From an uncultured Pseudomonadota bacterium (GTDB lineage: Bacteria; Pseudomonadota; Gammaproteobacteria; Burkholderiales; Burkholderiaceae): DNA of 26,591 nt. Below, in pieces: positions 1-9,975 of this stretch. Below the pieces are notes generated by a model that worked only from the letters and a program-made list of their open reading frames with translations, did no database searches and was not told the origin of the DNA. Where the stretch lies: NCBI GenBank assembly GCA_946480245.1, contig CAMLIZ010000052.1, positions 1 to 26,591 on the forward strand, in the 5' to 3' direction. Both the position numbers and the translations under genes were made by a program. Each line of letters starts with the position of its first letter. Position 1 is the first letter of the stretch.

Positions 1-1182
1 AGCCGCATCGCGTTCCAGGCCGGCACGCAGCACGTGTTCACGCTGGACGACGACCGCAGCGGCAGCCTGCTGGAGCGCGCCGCGCATTGCAGCGACCGCC
101 ATACACCGGTGCACAGCGGCGCCGACGACCTGGGCTGCATCGTCTACACGAGCGGCACCACCGGCCGCAGCAAGGGCGCGATGCTGTCGCACGGCAACAT
201 GCTGAGCAACGCGCAGGTGCTGAAGGCGTTCTGGGGTTGGCGTGCGGACGACGTGCTGATCCACGCACTGCCGATCTTCCATGTGCACGGCTTGTTCGTG
301 GCGCTGCACGGTGCGCTGCTCAACGGCAGCCCGATGATCTGGTTCGCGCGCTTCGAGCCGCGCGCGGTGATCGGGCGCTTCAAGGACGCCACGGTGTTCA
401 TGGGCGTGCCCACGCTGTACGTGCGCATGCTGGCCGAGGCCACCCTCACGCGCGAAGCCTGCGCGCACATGCGCCTGTTCCTCAGCGGCTCGGCGCCGTT
501 GCTGATCGAGACCTTCCATGCCTGGACCGAGCGCACCGGCCACACGATCGTCGAGCGCTACGGCATGAGCGAGACGGTGATGCTCACGTCGAACCCGTAC
601 CACGGTGACCCGACTGCCCGCCACGGCGGCACCGTGGGTCAGCCGCTGCCCGGCGTGCAGGTGCGCGTGATGGACGACCACGGCGCGCCCTGCCCCACCG
701 ACGAGATCGGCCACATCCAGGTGAAGGGGCCGAACGTGTTCTCGGGCTACTGGCGCATGCCTGAAAAGACGGCCGAGGAGTTCAGCGCCGACGGCTGGTT
801 CAAGACCGGCGACGTGGGCCGCTTCGACGAGCACGGCTACCTGACGATCGTGGGCCGCAGCAAGGACCTGATCATCAGCGGCGGCTACAACGTGTACCCC
901 GCCGAGGTGGAAGGCGTAATCAATGAGCTGCCCGGCATCGCCGAATCGGCGGTGGTGGGCGTGCCGCACCCGGACTTCGGCGAGGGCGTGGTCGCGGTGG
1001 TGGTGCCGCGCGCCGGCGCGGTGCTGCAGCCCGACGAGCTGATCGCCGCACTGAAGAGCCGCATCGCCGGCTACAAGGTGCCCAAGCGCATGTTCGTGGC
1101 GCCGGAGTTGCCGCGCAACACGATGGGCAAGGTGCAAAAGAAGCTGTTGCGGGAACAGCATCAGGGTTTGTTCCAGGAGTGA
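1..1182 (+). CDS. matB: Malonyl-CoA synthetase (malonate--CoA ligase), 3' part
   Basis: The window begins inside this gene; reading frame 1 is open from base 1 to the TGA at 1180-1182, giving about 393 residues of an enzyme that is usually about 500 residues long. It belongs to the ANL (AMP-forming acyl-CoA synthetase) superfamily, which activates a carboxylate with ATP and then forms the CoA thioester. Visible motifs are the P-loop YTSGTTGRSKGAMLSH, the HALPIFHVHGLF segment, SGSAPL, the ERYGMSET adenylate motif, the hinge GRSKDLIISGGYNVYPAEVE and the C-terminal catalytic lysine region (PRNTMGKVQKK). The HALPIFHVHGLF/FMGVPTLYVR/VKGPNVFSGYWRMPEKT pattern is what I know from MatB, which makes malonyl-CoA from malonate, rather than from long-chain ligases. 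No malonate transporter or decarboxylase gene is visible. A different short dicarboxylate substrate remains possible. Confidence 0.85.
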   Translation, partial: SRIAFQAGTQHVFTLDDDRSGSLLERAAHCSDRHTPVHSGADDLGCIVYTSGTTGRSKGAMLSHGNMLSNAQVLKAFWGWRADDVLIHALPIFHVHGLFVALHGALLNGSPMIWFARFEPRAVIGRFKDATVFMGVPTLYVRMLAEATLTREACAHMRLFLSGSAPLLIETFHAWTERTGHTIVERYGMSETVMLTSNPYHGDPTARHGGTVGQPLPGVQVRVMDDHGAPCPTDEIGHIQVKGPNVFSGYWRMPEKTAEEFSADGWFKTGDVGRFDEHGYLTIVGRSKDLIISGGYNVYPAEVEGVINELPGIAESAVVGVPHPDFGEGVVAVVVPRAGAVLQPDELIAALKSRIAGYKVPKRMFVAPELPRNTMGKVQKKLLREQHQGLFQE

Positions 1183-1185
1183 GCG

Positions 1186-1205
1186 GTTGCGCGCACGCGC
1201 GCAAC
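1186..1205. terminator. Perfect GC-rich inverted repeat after matB, possible terminator
   Basis: Four bases after the matB stop there is a perfect palindrome, GTTGCGCGC-AC-GCGCGCAAC. As RNA it can fold into an 8-bp stem with a 4-nt loop. No T-run follows, so it is not a canonical intrinsic terminator; a Rho-assisted end or a protein-binding dyad is equally possible. The rest of the 157-bp gap to the next gene shows no other clear element. Confidence 0.35.
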
Positions 1206-1339
1206 GCAGTGGCGCGCCCTGCACCAACACGGGCAGAGCGCGTTTCACGCGCACCCCCCGAAAGGGTGATTGCTGCGTCGATCGGCCTCCCTAGACTCCG
1301 CTTCCTTCCATAAGAAGTTTCTGCCGAGAGGGGCTTCCG

Positions 1340-1786
1340 ATGATGCGGTGCTGGTGCCACGCGGCGATGGCCGGCTGGCTGGGTGCTTCCGAGCGCACGG
1401 CGCGCGCCACGCCGAGTTCGGCCGTGCTGCGCTGGCAGCATGAATGCGAACGCGCCGGCGGCGACTGCGCCGCGCGCGTGGAAGCCATCGCGCTGTGCAT
1501 GCCGTGCTCGCGCGCGATACGGCGTGGCACCGCGCTGAAGCTGTACACGCGCAGCGGCGAGATCGATCTCACCGACCCGCCGGGGCAGGTGCTGCACTAC
1601 CGCTACCTCGGCCTGCTCGACCCCGGCCAGTTGCACCTGCTGTGGCGCCGCAACCGCGACGGCGAGCGCTTCGTCACGCTGGACGACCGCAGCGGCGACC
1701 AGCGCACGTTCGAACACCTCGCGCACGCGCTGCAGACGGTGCGCGCGCCCGCCGCCGAGCCGCGGCTGGACACCGCGCTCGGCTGA
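1340..1786 (+). CDS. Hypothetical protein with CxC and CxxC motifs
   Basis: A 148-residue protein I do not recognise. It is probably a real gene: third codon positions are almost all G/C across the whole frame, and a good ribosome site (GAGAGGGG at about 1326-1333) stands 6-7 nt before the ATG. A weak promoter may lie at 1270-1297 (TTGCTG, 16 nt, TAGACT). The N-terminal third has several cysteines: C4 and C6 (CWC), C36, C43 and the pair C53/C56 (CMPC), which could bind metal or form disulfides. The C-terminal part (from about residue 67) looks like a beta-rich domain with charged strands (KLYTRSGEIDL, LHLLWRRNRDGERFVTLDD). There is no signal peptide or membrane segment. It ends 9 nt before the convergent pcaG stop. 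Function unknown. Confidence 0.65.
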   Translation: MMRCWCHAAMAGWLGASERTARATPSSAVLRWQHECERAGGDCAARVEAIALCMPCSRAIRRGTALKLYTRSGEIDLTDPPGQVLHYRYLGLLDPGQLHLLWRRNRDGERFVTLDDRSGDQRTFEHLAHALQTVRAPAAEPRLDTALG

Positions 1787-1795
1787 ACGCGCGCC

Positions 1796-2430
1796 TCACA
1801 CGTCGAAGAACACCGTCTCGCGCGCCGGGTCGGCGCTCTGGATCACGATGTCGAAGCGGTACACCGCCAGCCCGTCGCGCTGCTGGCGTTGCGCCAGCAA
1901 GGTGTTGCGCCGCACCGCCCACTCGATGCTGGTCAACGCCGGGTCCACTGCATTGGCGGCCGCCTCGTCGGCGAAGTACATGCGCGTGTGCAGGCCGATG
2001 TTGATGCCGCGCGCGACGATCCAGAAGTTGATGTGCGGCGCCTGGACTAAGCCCTTGCGACCTGCCACGGGCCCGGGCTTGACGGTCTCGAAGCGGTACA
2101 CGCCCGTGTCGAAGTCGGCGCCGGTGCGGCCCCAGCCGCGAAAGCCCGGGTCGAGCGGCTTGCTCGCCTGCGGGTCGCCGGGGTGGGCATAGCGGCCCGC
2201 CGCGTTGGCTTGCCAGATTTCGATCAACACGTCGCGCAACGGGGTGCCGGAGCCGTCGAACACCTGGCCCTCGACGACGATGCGCTCGCCCGCCACGCCC
2301 GGTCCGGCCAGCACGTTGCCGAAGTTGCGCTCGAAGATCTCGAAGCCGGCCTGCTGCGGCGCCAGCCCGATGTGCACGTAGGGGCCGCCGGTCTGCGAGG
2401 CGGTTTCTGGGAGGTTGATCAGCGTGTCCA

Positions 2431-2431
<1 letters not shown>
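1796..2431 (-). CDS. pcaG: Protocatechuate 3,4-dioxygenase alpha subunit
   Basis: The 211-residue alpha chain of the intradiol dioxygenase that opens protocatechuate between its two hydroxyls to give 3-carboxy-cis,cis-muconate, the entry to the beta-ketoadipate pathway. Family features seen are TGGPYVHIGLAP near the N-terminus, EIWQANAAGRYAHP at about 71-84, the GWGRTGAD turn, FETVKPGPV, the PHINFWIVARGINIGLHTRMYF segment (132-153) and the closing YRFDIVIQ. In this family the alpha chain keeps the fold but the iron is held by the beta chain. The ATG (2429-2431) shares one base with the pcaH stop (TGATG), so the two chains are translationally coupled, as fits equal subunit stoichiometry. The length matches the usual approximately 200 residues. 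Confidence 0.95.
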
Positions 2432-4138
<1,707 letters not shown>

Positions 4139-4142
4139 GGCG

Positions 4143-4919
4143 TCAGCCGCGCCCGAGGTACGGCATGGTGGTCGCCATCACGGTCATGAACTGCACGTTG
4201 GCCTGCAGGGGCAGGTTGGCCATGTACAGCAGCGCATCGGCCACATGCTTCACGTCCATCACCGGCTCGGGGCGCACCGACCCGTCGGCCTGCGGCACGC
4301 CTTGCGGCATGCGCGCGGTGAGTTCGGTGGCTGCGTTGCCGATGTCCAGCTGGCCCACCGCGATGTCGTGTGCGCGGCCGTCGAGCGCGGCGCTCTTGGT
4401 GAGGCCGGTGATGCCGTGCTTGCTGGCGGTGTAGGCCGCCGAGCCCGGGCGCGGCGCGTGGGCCGAGATCGAGCCGTTGTTGACGATGCGACCGCCGCGC
4501 GGCTGCTGCTGCTTCATCAGCCGGAACGCCTGCTGCGTGCACAGGAAGGCGCCGCTCAAGTTGGTGTCGAGCACCGCGCGCCACTGCGCGTACGGCAGGT
4601 CCTCCAGCGGCACCGACAGTGCGGCCGCGCCGGCGTTGTTGAACAGCAGGTCGAGCCGGCCGAAGCGCGCGCGCAGCGCGTCGAACAGCGCCGCCACCGA
4701 CGCCGGATCGGTCACGTCCGTGGCATGCGGCATGGTGCGCGCGGCGATGTCGCCATGCGGATCGCCGGCGCTCGCGATCGCCTGCTGCAATGCGTCGAGG
4801 CGCCGGCCCGCGTACACCACGCGCCAGCCGTCCGCCACCAGCGCGTTGGCGCAGGCGCGACCGATGCCGGAGCCGGCGCCGGTGACGAGGGCGATGCGGT
4901 TGTGCGGCGACGCGGCCAT
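4143..4919 (-). CDS. Short-chain dehydrogenase/reductase
   Basis: A 258-residue classical SDR oxidoreductase. The dinucleotide motif TGAGSGIG is at 13-20, NNAG at 94-97, and the catalytic tetrad is complete: Asn120, Ser150, Tyr163 and Lys167 (YTASK). GRR at 38-40 after the second beta strand suggests NADP(H) preference, though this is only a rule of thumb. The ATG at 4917-4919 has a good ribosome site (GCAGGAGAA). The gene is the first of a minus-strand run SDR-LysR-pcaH-pcaG and is divergent from the flavoprotein gene at 4984 across only 64 bp. The substrate cannot be read from the sequence; context suggests an aromatic- or alcohol-derived compound, but that is inference. Confidence 0.9.
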   Translation of the reverse strand: MAASPHNRIALVTGAGSGIGRACANALVADGWRVVYAGRRLDALQQAIASAGDPHGDIAARTMPHATDVTDPASVAALFDALRARFGRLDLLFNNAGAAALSVPLEDLPYAQWRAVLDTNLSGAFLCTQQAFRLMKQQQPRGGRIVNNGSISAHAPRPGSAAYTASKHGITGLTKSAALDGRAHDIAVGQLDIGNAATELTARMPQGVPQADGSVRPEPVMDVKHVADALLYMANLPLQANVQFMTVMATTMPYLGRG

Positions 4920-4983
4920 CGGTTCTCCTGCAGTGACGGGCGCCCAAGTCTAGGGCCGGGCGCAGCGCTTGCCGATCCGTCGC

Positions 4984-5886
4984 ATGGCCGCGCCGCACGA
5001 CGACCTCGACTGCCTGGTGATCGGCGCCGGCCCGGCCGGGCTGGTGGCCGGGCTGTACCTGCGCCGCTTCCACCGCCGCGTGGCGGTGGTCGACGGCGGC
5101 GACGCGCGCGCGCTGCGCATTCCGCGCTCGCACAACGTGCCGGGCTTTCCGCAAGGCGTGCCGGGGCCGGAGCTGCTGGAGCGGCTGCGCGCGCAGCTGG
5201 CGGCGGTGGACGGCCATGTCACGCCCGGGCGTGTCGCGCGACTGGAGCGCCAGGCCGACGGCCGCTTTGCGGCGCACCTGGCAGATCGCACGCTGCACGC
5301 CGCCACCGTGCTGCTGGCCACCGGCACCTGCGACCGCGAGCCCGCGGTGCCCGGCATCGCTGCGCTGCGCGAGCGCGGCCTGCTGCGCCAGTGCCCGATC
5401 TGCGACGGCTACGAGTTCACCGGCCGGCACATCGGGGTGATCGGCCACGGCGCGCACGGCGCGCGCGAATGCCTGTTCATCCGCAACTTCAGCGAGCAGG
5501 TGTGCTTCATCGCGATCGGCGGCGGCGAGGAGGTCGATGCCGCGCTGGACGGGCAGCTGCGCGCGGCGGGCATCACGCGCGTCGACCAGCCGGTGCAGCA
5601 GCTCGCGGTGCTGCCCGAAGGGGGCGTGCAACTGCGCCTGCACAGCGGCGACACGCAGCGCTTCGACGTGATCTACGCCGCGCTCGGCTGCCATCCGCGC
5701 GCCGACCTGGCCACCGCGCTCGGCGCGCGCACCGATGCGGCCGGCAACCTGGTGATCGACAGCCACGGCCGCACCGGCATCGCGGGCCTGTATGCGGCCG
5801 GCGACGTGACCGGCGGGCTGGACCAGATCGCCGTGGCCGCGGGCCAGGCGGCCATTGCGGCCACCGCCATCCACAACAGCCTCTGA
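4984..5886 (+). CDS. Thioredoxin-reductase-like FAD oxidoreductase with CPIC redox pair
   Basis: A 300-residue two-domain flavoprotein of the thioredoxin reductase superfamily. The FAD-binding GAGPAG is at 14-19, the redox pair C137-P-I-C140 is followed by DGYEF, a second nucleotide fold has GHGAHGA (154-160), and the FAD tail YAAGDVTGGLDQIAVAAGQA is near the C-terminus. In bona fide NADPH-dependent TrxR the second fold carries HRRxxxR; here that stretch reads FIAIGGGEEV, so NADPH binding is doubtful and another electron donor or acceptor is possible. There is no thioredoxin gene nearby. I chose the ATG at 4984 over an in-frame TTG at 4969, because neither has a clear ribosome site and the ATG gives the normal short N-terminus before the first beta strand. 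The gene ends just before the B12 riboswitch. Confidence 0.85.
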   Translation: MAAPHDDLDCLVIGAGPAGLVAGLYLRRFHRRVAVVDGGDARALRIPRSHNVPGFPQGVPGPELLERLRAQLAAVDGHVTPGRVARLERQADGRFAAHLADRTLHAATVLLATGTCDREPAVPGIAALRERGLLRQCPICDGYEFTGRHIGVIGHGAHGARECLFIRNFSEQVCFIAIGGGEEVDAALDGQLRAAGITRVDQPVQQLAVLPEGGVQLRLHSGDTQRFDVIYAALGCHPRADLATALGARTDAAGNLVIDSHGRTGIAGLYAAGDVTGGLDQIAVAAGQAAIAATAIHNSL

Positions 5887-5939
5887 CCCAGCACAAGCCG
5901 GCGCGTCAGCCCCAGCCCTTACACTGGCCGCGCTTTGCG

Positions 5940-6145
5940 ACAGGTGCCGCAGCTGCCTTTTTCGGCGGCGCGGTTCAACGGGAAGCCGGTGCAATTCCGG
6001 CGCTGCCCCCGCAACGGTGAAGCGAGCGCAAGGGCTGATCGCTCGATGCCACTGGGTGCCCCTCGGCGCCTGGGAAGGCGCGACCCGCCCGTGACCGTGC
6101 CCCGCACGGCCACCGCCCGCGAGCCCGGATACCGGCCTGACGCAA
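5940..6145 (+). promoter_or_regulatory. Cobalamin riboswitch (aptamer)
   Basis: Conserved elements appear in the order expected for an adenosylcobalamin riboswitch: AGGTGCC at 5942-5948, GGGAAGCCGGTG followed by AATTCCGG around 5980-6000, the core GCTGCCCCCGCAAC at 6002-6015, the B12-box parts GCCACTG (6048-6054) and TGGGAAGGC (6071-6079), and the closing arm GAGCCCGGATACCGGCCTG at 6121-6139. It lies about 100 nt ahead of btuB, the usual place. A TACACT at 5920-5925 could be the -10 of the promoter. The expression platform lies in 6146-6248; a GC-rich self-complementary stretch sits at about 6180-6208 without a T-run, so control of translation initiation is more likely than intrinsic termination (inference). 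Known role: bound cobalamin lowers expression of the downstream transport genes. Confidence 0.93.
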
Positions 6146-6248
6146 CACCGGAGCTGGTATGGCGGAGGGCCGTGCCGAAGCCTGCGGCCCGCGCACGCGG
6201 CCCGCAGTTCGACGCGAACAAACTCCATCGGCCGGCGTTTGCCAACCC

Positions 6249-8126
6249 ATGCTGCACGGGGCGTGCAGCGGAGTGATTCGCGTGTCCTTTCCCTCGACGG
6301 CGCCCGGCGCCACCTTCGGCCTGCTCGGCCTGGCCTTTGCCCTTTCCCCCCTGCCCGCGCTGGCGCAAGACAGCGGCCAGACGGTGATCGTCACCGCCAC
6401 GCGCCAGCCCACGCGCATCGACGCGCAGCTGAGCGACGTGACGGTGATCGACCGCGACGCGATCGAGCGCGCCGGCGGCCGCACGCTGGCCGAGCTGCTG
6501 GCGCAGCAGCCGGGCCTGCAGTTCGTGAGCAACGGCGGCCTCGGCAAGAGCGCGTCGATCTCGATCCGCGGCGCGGAGGTGCGGCACACGCTGCTGCTGA
6601 TCGACGGCGTGCGCTATGGCGCCGCCACCTTGGGCCAGGCCACGTTCGAGAACATCCCGCTCGAATCGATCGAGCGCATCGAGATCGTGCGCGGCCCGCT
6701 GAGCAGCCTGTACGGCGCCGACGCGGCCGGCGGCGTGATCCAGATCTTCACGCGTCGCGGCCAGCAGGGCTGGCATCCGAGCGCGAGCGTCGGCGCCGGC
6801 GCGCACCGCTTTGGCGAGGCGAGCGCAGCGCTCAACTTCGGCAGCGGCGCATGGAGCGGCGCCGTGCAGGCCGAGCACCAGCAGAACCGCGGCTTCTCCG
6901 CCACCAACGCGCACGAGCCCTTCGGCAGCTTCAACCCCGATGCCGACGGCTTCCGGCAGAACGCCGCCAACGCCTCGATCGGCTACCGCTTCAGCAGCGA
7001 CTGGCAGCTGAGCGCACACGCGCTGCGCTCCGAAGGCCGCACGCACTACGACGACGGCCCCGGCGTGGACACGCGCGCCGACCTCACCAGCCAGAGCGTG
7101 GGCGCGGAGCTCGCGGGCCGCGTGCGCGAAAGCTGGCGCAGCACGCTGCGCGTCGGCCAGTCGCTGGACGTGTACGACACGCTGGCCAGCGCCGACCCGT
7201 TCACCGACCTGGGCCCGATCCGCAACGAGCAGCAGCAGCTGTCGTGGGAGAACACGTTCGCCACGCCGCTCGGCTCGCTGCTGGTGCTGGCCGACCACCT
7301 GAAGCAGAGCGTGCACAAGCCGGCACCCGACTACGAGCGCACCGAGCGCACGATCGATGCACTGGCGCTCGGCCTGGACGGCCACGCCGGCCGCCACACC
7401 TGGCAGGCCAGCGTGCGCGGCGACCACAACACGCAGTTCGGCCACCAGACCACGGGCAACCTGGCCTATGGTTATGACCTGTCGTCGGCATGGCGCGTGA
7501 GTGCGGCGGCCGGCACCAGCTTCGTGGCGCCGAGCTTCAACCTGCTGTACTGGCCCGGCTTCGGCAACCCCGACCTGCTACCCGAGCGCGGCCGCAACCG
7601 CGAGCTGGCACTGCGCTGGCGCCCGGCCGACCAGCAGCAGCTCACGCTCACCGCCTACAGCAATCGCGTGCGCAACTACATCACCCCCGCCAACACCAAC
7701 GTGCCGCAAGCCAAGCTGGACGGCGCCACGTTGGCCTACGAAGGCCGCATCGCCGACTGGGCCGTGAGCGGCTCGCTCGATGAGCTGCGCGCACGGCGCG
7801 ACGACGGCACGGCACTGGTGCGCAAGGCGCGCCACAGCCTGAAGCTCGGCGCCGACCGCAGCTTCGGTGCATGGAGCGGCGGCGCCACGCTCAGTGCATT
7901 CAGTGCTCGGCAGGACAGTGCGGGCTTCGATGCCAGCTTCAACCCGATCCCCACCACCTTGGCCGGCTACGCCACGCTGGACCTGCATGCCGACTGGCGC
8001 TTCGCACCCGACTGGACGCTGCAGGCGCGGCTGAACAACGTGGGCGACCGGCGCTATGAAACCGCCTACGGCTACAACCAGCCCGGGCGCGAGGCTTACC
8101 TCACGCTACGCTGGGCCATGCGATGA
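6249..8126 (+). CDS. btuB: TonB-dependent vitamin B12 outer-membrane receptor
   Basis: An approximately 625-residue outer-membrane beta-barrel receptor for cobalamin, energised through TonB. After a hydrophobic signal segment ending LSPLPALAQ comes the TonB box (TVIVTA, about residues 45-50), then the plug domain (ISIRGAEVRHTLLLIDGVRY ... IERIEIVRGPLSSLYGADA ... GVIQIF) and a 22-strand-type barrel ending YLTLRWAMR. Its length is close to E. coli BtuB (about 614). The B12 riboswitch upstream and btuF/C/D downstream fix the substrate. The start is uncertain: I give ATG 6249; GTG 6273 would also keep an arginine ahead of the hydrophobic core, and GTG 6282 has the best-placed ribosome site (GGAG at 6270-6273). 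The final residue is Arg rather than the usual aromatic barrel residue. It overlaps btuF by 4 nt (ATGA). Confidence 0.93.
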   Translation: MLHGACSGVIRVSFPSTAPGATFGLLGLAFALSPLPALAQDSGQTVIVTATRQPTRIDAQLSDVTVIDRDAIERAGGRTLAELLAQQPGLQFVSNGGLGKSASISIRGAEVRHTLLLIDGVRYGAATLGQATFENIPLESIERIEIVRGPLSSLYGADAAGGVIQIFTRRGQQGWHPSASVGAGAHRFGEASAALNFGSGAWSGAVQAEHQQNRGFSATNAHEPFGSFNPDADGFRQNAANASIGYRFSSDWQLSAHALRSEGRTHYDDGPGVDTRADLTSQSVGAELAGRVRESWRSTLRVGQSLDVYDTLASADPFTDLGPIRNEQQQLSWENTFATPLGSLLVLADHLKQSVHKPAPDYERTERTIDALALGLDGHAGRHTWQASVRGDHNTQFGHQTTGNLAYGYDLSSAWRVSAAAGTSFVAPSFNLLYWPGFGNPDLLPERGRNRELALRWRPADQQQLTLTAYSNRVRNYITPANTNVPQAKLDGATLAYEGRIADWAVSGSLDELRARRDDGTALVRKARHSLKLGADRSFGAWSGGATLSAFSARQDSAGFDASFNPIPTTLAGYATLDLHADWRFAPDWTLQARLNNVGDRRYETAYGYNQPGREAYLTLRWAMR

Positions 8127-8989
8127 AGCTCCTGCGCCACTGGCTTGTGCTGCTTGCGGCGCTGCTGTGCGGCGCAGCCGGCGCCGTCACGGTGCGCGAC
8201 GACCGCGGCGTGGCGGTGCAGCTCGACGCGCCGCCGCAGCGCATCGTGACCTTGCTGCCCTCGCTCACCGAGACCGTGTGCGCCCTCGGCGCCTGCGACC
8301 GCCTGGTGGGCACCGATCGCTTCTCCAACTGGCCGGCGCAGGTGCTTGCGCTGCCCAAGGCCGGCGGCCTGGAGGATGCCAACGTGGAGCGCATCGTGGC
8401 GCTCAAGCCCGACCTCGTGCTGGCCGCCAGCTCGGCGCGCGTGCTCGGCCGGCTGGAAGCGCTGGGCCTGAAGGTGGTGGCGCTGGAGCCGAAGACGCAT
8501 GCCGACCTGCAGCGCGTGCTGCACACGGTGGCGCAGTTGCTCGGCCGCGCCGATGCCGATGCGCTGTGGGCGCGCATCCGGCAGCAGACGGCGGCGGCGG
8601 CCGCGCGCGTGCCGCCGGCATGGCACGGCAAGCGCGTGTACTTCGAGGTCGACGAAGGCCCGTATGCGGCCGGGCCGCGCTCGTTCATCGGCGAGACGAT
8701 GCAGCGCCTGGGCCTGGGCAACATCGTGCCGGCCGACGAAGGCCCGTTCCCCAAGTTGAACCCGGAGTTCGTGGTGCGTGCGCAGCCCGACCTGCTGATC
8801 AGCAACGGGCGCGAGCTGGACGACATGCGCAGCCGCCCCGGCTGGAGCGCGTTGCAGGCACTGCGCCACGACCAGGTGTGCCGCTTCGAGCGCGAGCAGG
8901 CCGACATGCTGGTGCGCGCCGGCCCGCGCCTGGGCGAAGGCGCCGAGCTGCTGGCCGATTGCCTGGCGCATTTGAAGGCGCCACAGTGA
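8123..8989 (+). CDS. btuF: Cobalamin ABC transporter periplasmic binding protein
   Basis: A 288-residue periplasmic binding protein of the helical-backbone metal/siderophore/B12 class. It has a signal peptide of about 21 residues (KLLRHWLVLLAALLCGAAGA). The mature part opens with the family strand VTVRDDRGVAVQL and PPQRIVTLLPSLTETVCALG. Further landmarks are VGTDRFSNWP, the NVERIVALKPDLVLAASS helix and the C-lobe NPEFVVRAQPDLLISNG. It delivers cobalamin from BtuB to the BtuCD permease. Its ATG is inside the btuB stop (ATGA) and its own TGA overlaps the GTG of btuC (GTGA), so all three are translationally coupled. A cysteine in the signal region is not in a convincing lipobox, so a soluble periplasmic form is expected. 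Confidence 0.92.
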   Translation: MKLLRHWLVLLAALLCGAAGAVTVRDDRGVAVQLDAPPQRIVTLLPSLTETVCALGACDRLVGTDRFSNWPAQVLALPKAGGLEDANVERIVALKPDLVLAASSARVLGRLEALGLKVVALEPKTHADLQRVLHTVAQLLGRADADALWARIRQQTAAAAARVPPAWHGKRVYFEVDEGPYAAGPRSFIGETMQRLGLGNIVPADEGPFPKLNPEFVVRAQPDLLISNGRELDDMRSRPGWSALQALRHDQVCRFEREQADMLVRAGPRLGEGAELLADCLAHLKAPQ

Positions 8990-9975
8990 CCCGTTTCCGG
9001 CTCGCGCTCGCCCTGCTCGCCGGCAGCCTGCTGCTCGGCGCCGCGGGCCTGCTCGCGGGCAGCCAGGGCTGGAGCAGCGACGTGCTGCGTGATCCCGCAC
9101 TGCACGACGTGCTGTGGCGCATCCGCGTGCCGCGCACGCTCGGCGCCTGGCTCACCGGCGCGCTGCTGGGCCTGGCCGGTGCGCTGGCGCAGGGCCTGTT
9201 CCGCAACCCGCTGGCCGACCCCTACCTGCTCGGCTCCTCCGCCGGCGCCGGCCTGGGCGTGGTGCTGGTGCTGGCGGCGGGCAGCCTGCACGGCACCGCG
9301 CTGGCGCTGCTGGCGCCCGACCTGCTGAGCCGCCTGGGCCTGGTGGGCGCGGCCTTCGTCGGCGCGCTGCTCGGTGTGGCGCTCACGCTGGTGCTGGCGC
9401 GCGGCGTGCAGCGCAGCACCGGGCTGCTGCTGGCCGGCGTGGTGGTGGGCGTGGTGCTGGGCGCGGTGGCCGACGTGGTGACCATGGCCGCGCCCGAGGC
9501 GCTGCGCGGCAAGCAGGTGTTCATGCTCGGCACCACCGGCTACCTGGGCTGGGGCAGCTGCGCAGTGCTCGCCTTGGTGCTTGCGCTCACGCTGCCGCTG
9601 GCCTGGCGCTTTGCGCGCGCGCTGGACGCCTTGACCTTGGGCGACGACAGCGCGCGCAGCCTCGGCCTGCCGCTGCCGCAGGTGCGCGCGCTGCTGGTGG
9701 CGCTGCTGGCGCTGGCCACCGGTGCCGCGGTGGCGCAGGCCGGGCTGATCGCGTTCGTCGGCCTGGTGGCGCCGCACCTGGTGCGCCACGGCCGGCCGGC
9801 GCCGCATCGCGCCACCTTGGCCGCCGCCGCGGCGATGGGCGGCCTGCTGCTGCTGGCCAGCGACGTGCTCGCGCGCAGCGTGATCGCGCCGCAGGAGCTG
9901 CCGGTGGGCGTGCTCACCGCGGTGCTCGGCGGCAGCTACCTGCTGTGGCGCATGCATCGCCGGAGCGTGCAGTGA
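8986..9975 (+). CDS. btuC: Cobalamin ABC transporter permease
   Basis: A 329-residue inner-membrane permease of the FecCD/BtuC family, almost entirely hydrophobic helices, with about 8-10 membrane segments by eye. Family landmarks are WRIRVPRTLGAWLTGALLGLAG near residues 43-65, QGLFRNPLADPYLLGSSAGAG at about 69-89, LARGVQRSTGLLLAGVVVG mid-protein, and the cytoplasmic coupling region GLIAFVGLVAPHLVRH, which contacts the ATPase. The GTG start at 8986 is chosen because it sits in a GTGA overlap with the btuF stop and gives the usual length; the same frame is open far upstream inside btuF, but that part is shadow reading. Its stop overlaps the GTG of btuD in the same way. Confidence 0.94.
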   Translation: MTRFRLALALLAGSLLLGAAGLLAGSQGWSSDVLRDPALHDVLWRIRVPRTLGAWLTGALLGLAGALAQGLFRNPLADPYLLGSSAGAGLGVVLVLAAGSLHGTALALLAPDLLSRLGLVGAAFVGALLGVALTLVLARGVQRSTGLLLAGVVVGVVLGAVADVVTMAAPEALRGKQVFMLGTTGYLGWGSCAVLALVLALTLPLAWRFARALDALTLGDDSARSLGLPLPQVRALLVALLALATGAAVAQAGLIAFVGLVAPHLVRHGRPAPHRATLAAAAAMGGLLLLASDVLARSVIAPQELPVGVLTAVLGGSYLLWRMHRRSVQ

